This document shows, piece by piece, positions 60,318 to 64,000 of a stretch of 64,000 bases of DNA. Made by a program: the position numbers and the translations under genes. Within the stretch, counting starts at the first letter, position 1; each line of letters begins with the position of its first letter. The stretch comes from Minisyncoccus sp041650175 (GTDB lineage Bacteria; Patescibacteriota; Minisyncoccia; Minisyncoccales; Minisyncoccaceae): contig JBAZLS010000001.1 of NCBI GenBank assembly GCA_041650175.1, positions 1-64,000 of the forward strand, given 5' to 3'. The notes under the pieces were generated by a model. It was not told the DNA's origin. It searched no databases and saw only the letters and a list, made by a program, of their open reading frames with translations.

Positions 60318-62102
60318 CTAATCTGATTCAAAAACCTTTAAAAAGACATCTGAGGGGATTCGCATATCCCCTTTTTCTTTTAATTCAGACTTTCCTTTTT
60401 TCTGTTTTTCAAGCAATTTTCTTTTTCTAGTATAATCACCTCCATATAAATGAGCTAAAACATCTTTTCGTGTAGCGCTTATAGTTTCTCTCGCAATAAT
60501 CTTTCCTCCAATTTTCCCTTGTATAGGAACAGCAAAAGCTTGTCTTGGAAGAAGATCCTTTAATTTTTCTGTTAATTTTTTTGCATTCTCATAAGATCTG
60601 TTTTGAGGAACAATCCTAGACAAAGATTCTTCTTTTTCTCCATTTATCCAAATCTCTAATTTTACTAAATCGGCTGAACGATATTCTAATTCTCTATAAG
60701 TCAAAGAAGCATATCCTTGAGTAATATTCAAAAGTTTTTCATAAAATTTTCCGATAATTTCTCGAAGAGGCATTTCATAAATTAAAATATATCTTCCTGT
60801 TCCGAAAGGATAAGATTCTTTATGAATTCCCTCGATCTCACTTAAAAAATCATAAACCCTTCCAAGATAAGACTCTCCAATAATTATCTTGACTTCAGCC
60901 CAAGGTTCAGAAAAACCCTTAAAAGAGTCAGACCAATTAACCGAATTATATATGACTACCTCCTGGCCTTTTGGATCAAAAGCCTTATATCTTACCTGAG
61001 GAGCACCGATTATTAAATCAAGATTATATTCCCGTTTCAATCTTTCCATTGTAATCTCAGTATGCAACGTTCCTAAAAATCCACAAAGAAATCCACGTCC
61101 AAAAATATGGAAATTTTGATGCTGATAAAAAAGAGCCGAATCATTAAGTTTTAATTTTGATAAAGCAACTTTTAATATTTCAAAATCATCTTGATTATGA
61201 GGATACATAGAAATAAAAAGTTTTGGTTCAGGATCTTTATAGCCAGACAATGCCGTTAAATTATTCTCATCTCCTGAATAAACGATAGTATCTCCAATGC
61301 GAATTTTTTCTGGATCTTTTATTCCAGTTGCAATATATCCGATTTCTCCAGCACAAAGCTCGTCAATCGGAACCATATTCGGCTTAAAAATTCCAAGTTC
61401 TTTTACGACACTTTGAGCTTTAGAATTTATAAGAGAAATTTTTTGACCAGATCGAATTTTCCCCTCCATTACCCTAATAAAAGAAACTACTCCCAAAAAT
61501 GAATCGTATTTCGAATCAAATATCAAAGCTCTAAAGGGTTTATTATTTTCTATTTCTGGAGAAGGGACTTTTTCTATTACACGCTCTAAAAGTTCAGGAA
61601 CATTCTCGCCCGTTTTTGCAGAAATGGAAAAAATGTCATCCATATCAACATCTAAAAAAGTAGCGATTTCTAATTTTGTTTCATCGGGCCTTGCTTGAAG
61701 AGAATCAATTTTATTTATAACAGGAATAATTACCAATCCTTCTTTTTTTGCTAGATCAAGATTAGTAATTGTCTGAGCCTGAATCCCCTTCGTAGCATCA
61801 ACAAGAAGAATTGCGCCCTCTACTGCTGCCAAGCTTCTTGAAACTTCATAATTAAAATCGATATGCCCTGGAGTATCAATAAGATTCAACATCATCGGAT
61901 CTCCATTTTTTGCTACATAGTCCATTTTTACAGGAGTCATTTTTATTGTAATCCCTTTTTCTCTCTCCAAATCCATCGAATCCAAAAACTGAGCCTGCAT
62001 CTTCCCCTTCTGGACAGTCCCTGTAATTTCAAGAAACCTATCAGCTAAAGTAGATTTCCCATGATCAATATGGCTAATAATGACAAAATTTCTAATTTTC
62101 AT
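60318..62102 (-). CDS. lepA: Elongation factor 4 (LepA)
   Basis: A ribosome-associated GTPase affecting translocation or initiation. G1 SHIDHGKSTLADRFL, the effector region EREKGITIKM, G3 DTPGHIDF and G4 NKID are all intact. The LepA-specific C-terminal domain (GDYTRKRKLLEKQKKGK) is present. At 594 residues it is normal. Its start overlaps the murJ stop by 11 bases. Confidence 0.96.
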   Translation of the reverse strand: MKIRNFVIISHIDHGKSTLADRFLEITGTVQKGKMQAQFLDSMDLEREKGITIKMTPVKMDYVAKNGDPMMLNLIDTPGHIDFNYEVSRSLAAVEGAILLVDATKGIQAQTITNLDLAKKEGLVIIPVINKIDSLQARPDETKLEIATFLDVDMDDIFSISAKTGENVPELLERVIEKVPSPEIENNKPFRALIFDSKYDSFLGVVSFIRVMEGKIRSGQKISLINSKAQSVVKELGIFKPNMVPIDELCAGEIGYIATGIKDPEKIRIGDTIVYSGDENNLTALSGYKDPEPKLFISMYPHNQDDFEILKVALSKLKLNDSALFYQHQNFHIFGRGFLCGFLGTLHTEITMERLKREYNLDLIIGAPQVRYKAFDPKGQEVVIYNSVNWSDSFKGFSEPWAEVKIIIGESYLGRVYDFLSEIEGIHKESYPFGTGRYILIYEMPLREIIGKFYEKLLNITQGYASLTYRELEYRSADLVKLEIWINGEKEESLSRIVPQNRSYENAKKLTEKLKDLLPRQAFAVPIQGKIGGKIIARETISATRKDVLAHLYGGDYTRKRKLLEKQKKGKSELKEKGDMRIPSDVFLKVFESD

Positions 62103-63786
62103 TTTTATGTATTTTCAGTTTTCTTAACACATAATCCCTATAAAAATCAACTTCTTTACAATGAAAAATAATCGTAAACAATAAATAGATTAAAATAGCA
62201 ACGATGGACGTTAAGCATAGATTAAAAAATGAATAAAAGACATCAGGCAAAGAAATTAATTTTTTTGCCATAGGATCAAGATAATTAATCAAAAAATAAA
62301 GGGCAGAAGAAGAACCGATAACCATAATTATTCCAGCTGTAAACATTTTTACAAAAGAAATTAAAGCATCCTTTATTCCAAAATCTCCAACTTTTTTATA
62401 AAAGAAATATATCAAAAGCAAAAATTCTGAAAGCAATGCCAGATTAAAACCAAAAACTAGACCTAAGACTTGGAAATTAATAGCTCCATCTATCTTAAAA
62501 ACAAATCTTACTGCATCTACTAGTATATTGCTCTCTTGGAAAATCTGAACAAAAAAATTAGAAAAAATATAAGAAATAGCAACAAATGCCAAGGCAATAA
62601 TTGTTGGAGTAACAGTATCTTTTAAGCTGAAAAATCCTCGCAGAATAAGCGGAACTAAACATTGGGCAAAGGTACTGATAAAATACATTCCAAGGCATGC
62701 CGCAGTAATTTCAGTTGAAGCAGACCCGAACTGGCCAGACTGCAAAATAGTTTCAACAATTAGATTTCTTAAAACAAAGAACATCAATCCGATTGGTAAA
62801 GAAAGATAAAGCATTTGAACAAAAACAGAATAAAAAGATCTACGAAATCCTTCTTTATTCCCTTCTGCCCAAAACTTCGAAAAAGTAGGAAAGGCAGCCG
62901 TAGCAAAAGATATTCCGATAATGCCAATTGGAACATACCTAAGATTATTTGAGAGATAAAATATTGAAATAGCTCCAGTACCTATTCCGGCAGCAATCGC
63001 AGTTGCAATAATAAAATTTATCTGGCTAGCAGAAGCAGCAATCGCACGTGGTAACATCAAAACAAAAAGATTTTTTATCGCTGGGTGCTTAATGTTTAAA
63101 ATAGGTTCATATTTAAAACCGCACTTGATAGCCGTTGGAAGCTGAATCAAAAGATGAGCTAATGACCCAATAACAACACCCAACCCTGCTCCATAAATAC
63201 CTAAATAAGGTACAAGAAAAACAATGCCGAAAATAATACCTAAATTATAAAAAATAGGCGCAAGGGAGTACGCAACAAATCGATTAAAATAATTAAGAAC
63301 AGTAGAAAGAATTGATGAAATTCCAAAAAATAAAACACTTATAAAGATCATCCTGCTTAAAGCGACCGTTGCCTCTTTTGCGCTAGGAGAAAATTCCGAA
63401 ATTGTTGAAGATATTATTTGCGGAGTAAAAATTAAGAAAAATATAAAAAAAATAAAAAAGCTTATTAGGAAAAAATTTATCATAATATTTATGATCTTCC
63501 AGGATTCATTCTTGTTTTTTTGCTGATATTCGGCAAATATAGGAAGCAAAGAAACAACTACACTACCTGCAAAAAGAATATTGAAAACAAGATCAGGAAT
63601 CCTAAAAGCGGCAAAATATATATCTAAATCAGTTCCAGCTCCAAAAGAACCTGCCAAAAGACGATCCCTGACTAATCCAAGTATCCTGCTCAAAAAGACA
63701 GTTACGGCCAAAAGAATAGCCGCCCCTTTTATAGTAGATTGCTCCGAACTGATAGCCTTTTTTAACTTCCCAAGTCCCATATTCAT
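62092..63786 (-). CDS. murJ: Lipid II flippase MurJ (MVF family)
   Basis: Flips the peptidoglycan precursor lipid II across the membrane. The N-terminus (AAILLAVTVFLSRILGLVRD) and GTDLDIYFAAFRIPD form the family signature, and 14 hydrophobic helices are predicted along the protein. The Met at 63786 (giving about 564 residues) fits the family better than the more upstream 63834. It lies divergent from rnpB. The presence of MurJ, FtsZ, FtsA and FtsEX indicates a cell wall and normal septation. Confidence 0.92.
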   Translation of the reverse strand: MNMGLGKLKKAISSEQSTIKGAAILLAVTVFLSRILGLVRDRLLAGSFGAGTDLDIYFAAFRIPDLVFNILFAGSVVVSLLPIFAEYQQKNKNESWKIINIMINFFLISFFIFFIFFLIFTPQIISSTISEFSPSAKEATVALSRMIFISVLFFGISSILSTVLNYFNRFVAYSLAPIFYNLGIIFGIVFLVPYLGIYGAGLGVVIGSLAHLLIQLPTAIKCGFKYEPILNIKHPAIKNLFVLMLPRAIAASASQINFIIATAIAAGIGTGAISIFYLSNNLRYVPIGIIGISFATAAFPTFSKFWAEGNKEGFRRSFYSVFVQMLYLSLPIGLMFFVLRNLIVETILQSGQFGSASTEITAACLGMYFISTFAQCLVPLILRGFFSLKDTVTPTIIALAFVAISYIFSNFFVQIFQESNILVDAVRFVFKIDGAINFQVLGLVFGFNLALLSEFLLLIYFFYKKVGDFGIKDALISFVKMFTAGIIMVIGSSSALYFLINYLDPMAKKLISLPDVFYSFFNLCLTSIVAILIYLLFTIIFHCKEVDFYRDYVLRKLKIHKNEN

Positions 63787-63817
63787 AGTAAATTTATCAT
63801 AGCTTAAAATAAAAAAT

Positions 63818-63846
63818 TTGACAAAGCTGGACAAATTAAGTAAAAT
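63818..63846 (+). promoter_or_regulatory. Promoter of rnpB
   Basis: TTGACA (63818-63823), exactly 17 bases, then TAAAAT (63841-63846). The expected start is near 63853, just before the RNase P RNA. This is the best consensus promoter in the window and a good reference for the others. Confidence 0.8.
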
Positions 63847-63852
63847 ATTTTT

Positions 63853-64000
63853 ACCGTAATAGATTGAACAATCGCCCTGTTTTCAGGGAGGAAAGTCCGA
63901 ACTTCCATTCCCATAAGGAATAAAACGGTAGCGGGTAATTCCCGTCATTCGCTTACTAGCGAAAGAGATGCGAACAGAGACGCTCTTAATCGAAAGAAAG
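63853..64000 (+). ncRNA. rnpB: RNase P RNA, 5' part (runs off the window)
   Basis: The catalytic RNA of tRNA 5' processing. The universally conserved block GAGGAAAGTCCGAAC (around 63890-63903) is present, followed by the P3/P4-region sequences GGTAGCGGGTAATTCCCG and the later AACAGAGAC segment typical of bacterial type A RNA. The 3' half lies outside the window. Confidence 0.92.

Noticed and set aside
58196..62102. Alternative genetic code (UGA as Gly), as in some candidate-phyla-radiation lineages
   Set aside because: RF2 with a UGA-dependent frameshift is present, and reading frames end normally at TGA.
1..64000. CRISPR array or cas genes
   Set aside because: No regularly spaced direct repeats and no Cas protein among the reading frames. 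The repeats found are palindromic and dispersed.

Overview
The window looks like a piece of a candidate-phyla-radiation (Patescibacteria, probably Parcubacteria-like) chromosome. The grounds are AT-rich DNA, long runs of closely packed minus-strand genes, a small conserved core (RpoD, DnaG, FtsZ/FtsA/FtsE/FtsX, MurJ, LepA, RF2, HisRS, enolase, GAPDH), an anaerobic class III ribonucleotide reductase, and several compact proteins of unknown function. TGA is a stop here: prfB is present with its programmed frameshift at a TGA, so genetic code 11 applies. The lineage call is an inference from gene content, not from a marker phylogeny.

Core region 1 (about 400-32650) is almost entirely minus strand: a membrane protein, rpoD-dnaG, an HtrA protease, a glycan/lipid-glycosylation group, a ComEC-like channel without its hydrolase domain, a rhomboid protease, nrdG, a separate small glycyl-radical protein, nrdD, ftsZ-ftsA-ybeY, yqeY, rpsU, hisS, lepB, gapA, a glutaredoxin, eno-trxB-galU, a second FtsZ-like gene with a long charged tail, HIT, M28 peptidase, a gene of unknown function behind two tandem leader-peptide attenuators, an alpha/beta hydrolase, pyrE and ung. 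A plus-strand metal-responsive operon follows (CsoR-type repressor, membrane protein, metallothionein-like peptide; 32862-34040).

Accessory region (about 34050-56530). A 19-bp segment of the 3' end of tRNA-Gln recurs as a direct repeat at 35412-35430 and 56458-56476, bounding about 21 kb. Inside, a central plus-strand module encodes a small unknown protein, a ParB-methyltransferase fusion, small and large terminase subunits and a serine recombinase, with no portal, capsid or tail gene. It faces a LexA-like repressor whose promoter carries an operator. On either side are minus-strand defence-like blocks: Xre regulator, PLD-SNF2 helicase, Eco57I-type methylase and Shedu-like nuclease on the right; a cytosolic trypsin-like protease, unknown proteins, a PD-(D/E)XK-like protein, two tiny overlapping ORFs and an OLD-type ATPase/TOPRIM nuclease on the left. 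This resembles a phage-satellite-like island carrying defence cargo.

Core region 2 (56530-64000) holds tRNA-Gln, ftsX-ftsE, prfB, tRNA-Thr, a DivIC/FtsB protein, a 33-aa membrane peptide, lepA, murJ and the 5' part of rnpB.

Two cross-cutting signals deserve attention. A family of small folded repeats (five copies) shares an internal CTCAGYC-type motif but has different outer stems, three of them made of tRNA T-arm sequence. Several consensus promoters put the predicted transcript start within a few bases of the ATG, suggesting leaderless messages. No CRISPR array, rRNA gene or tmRNA was seen.
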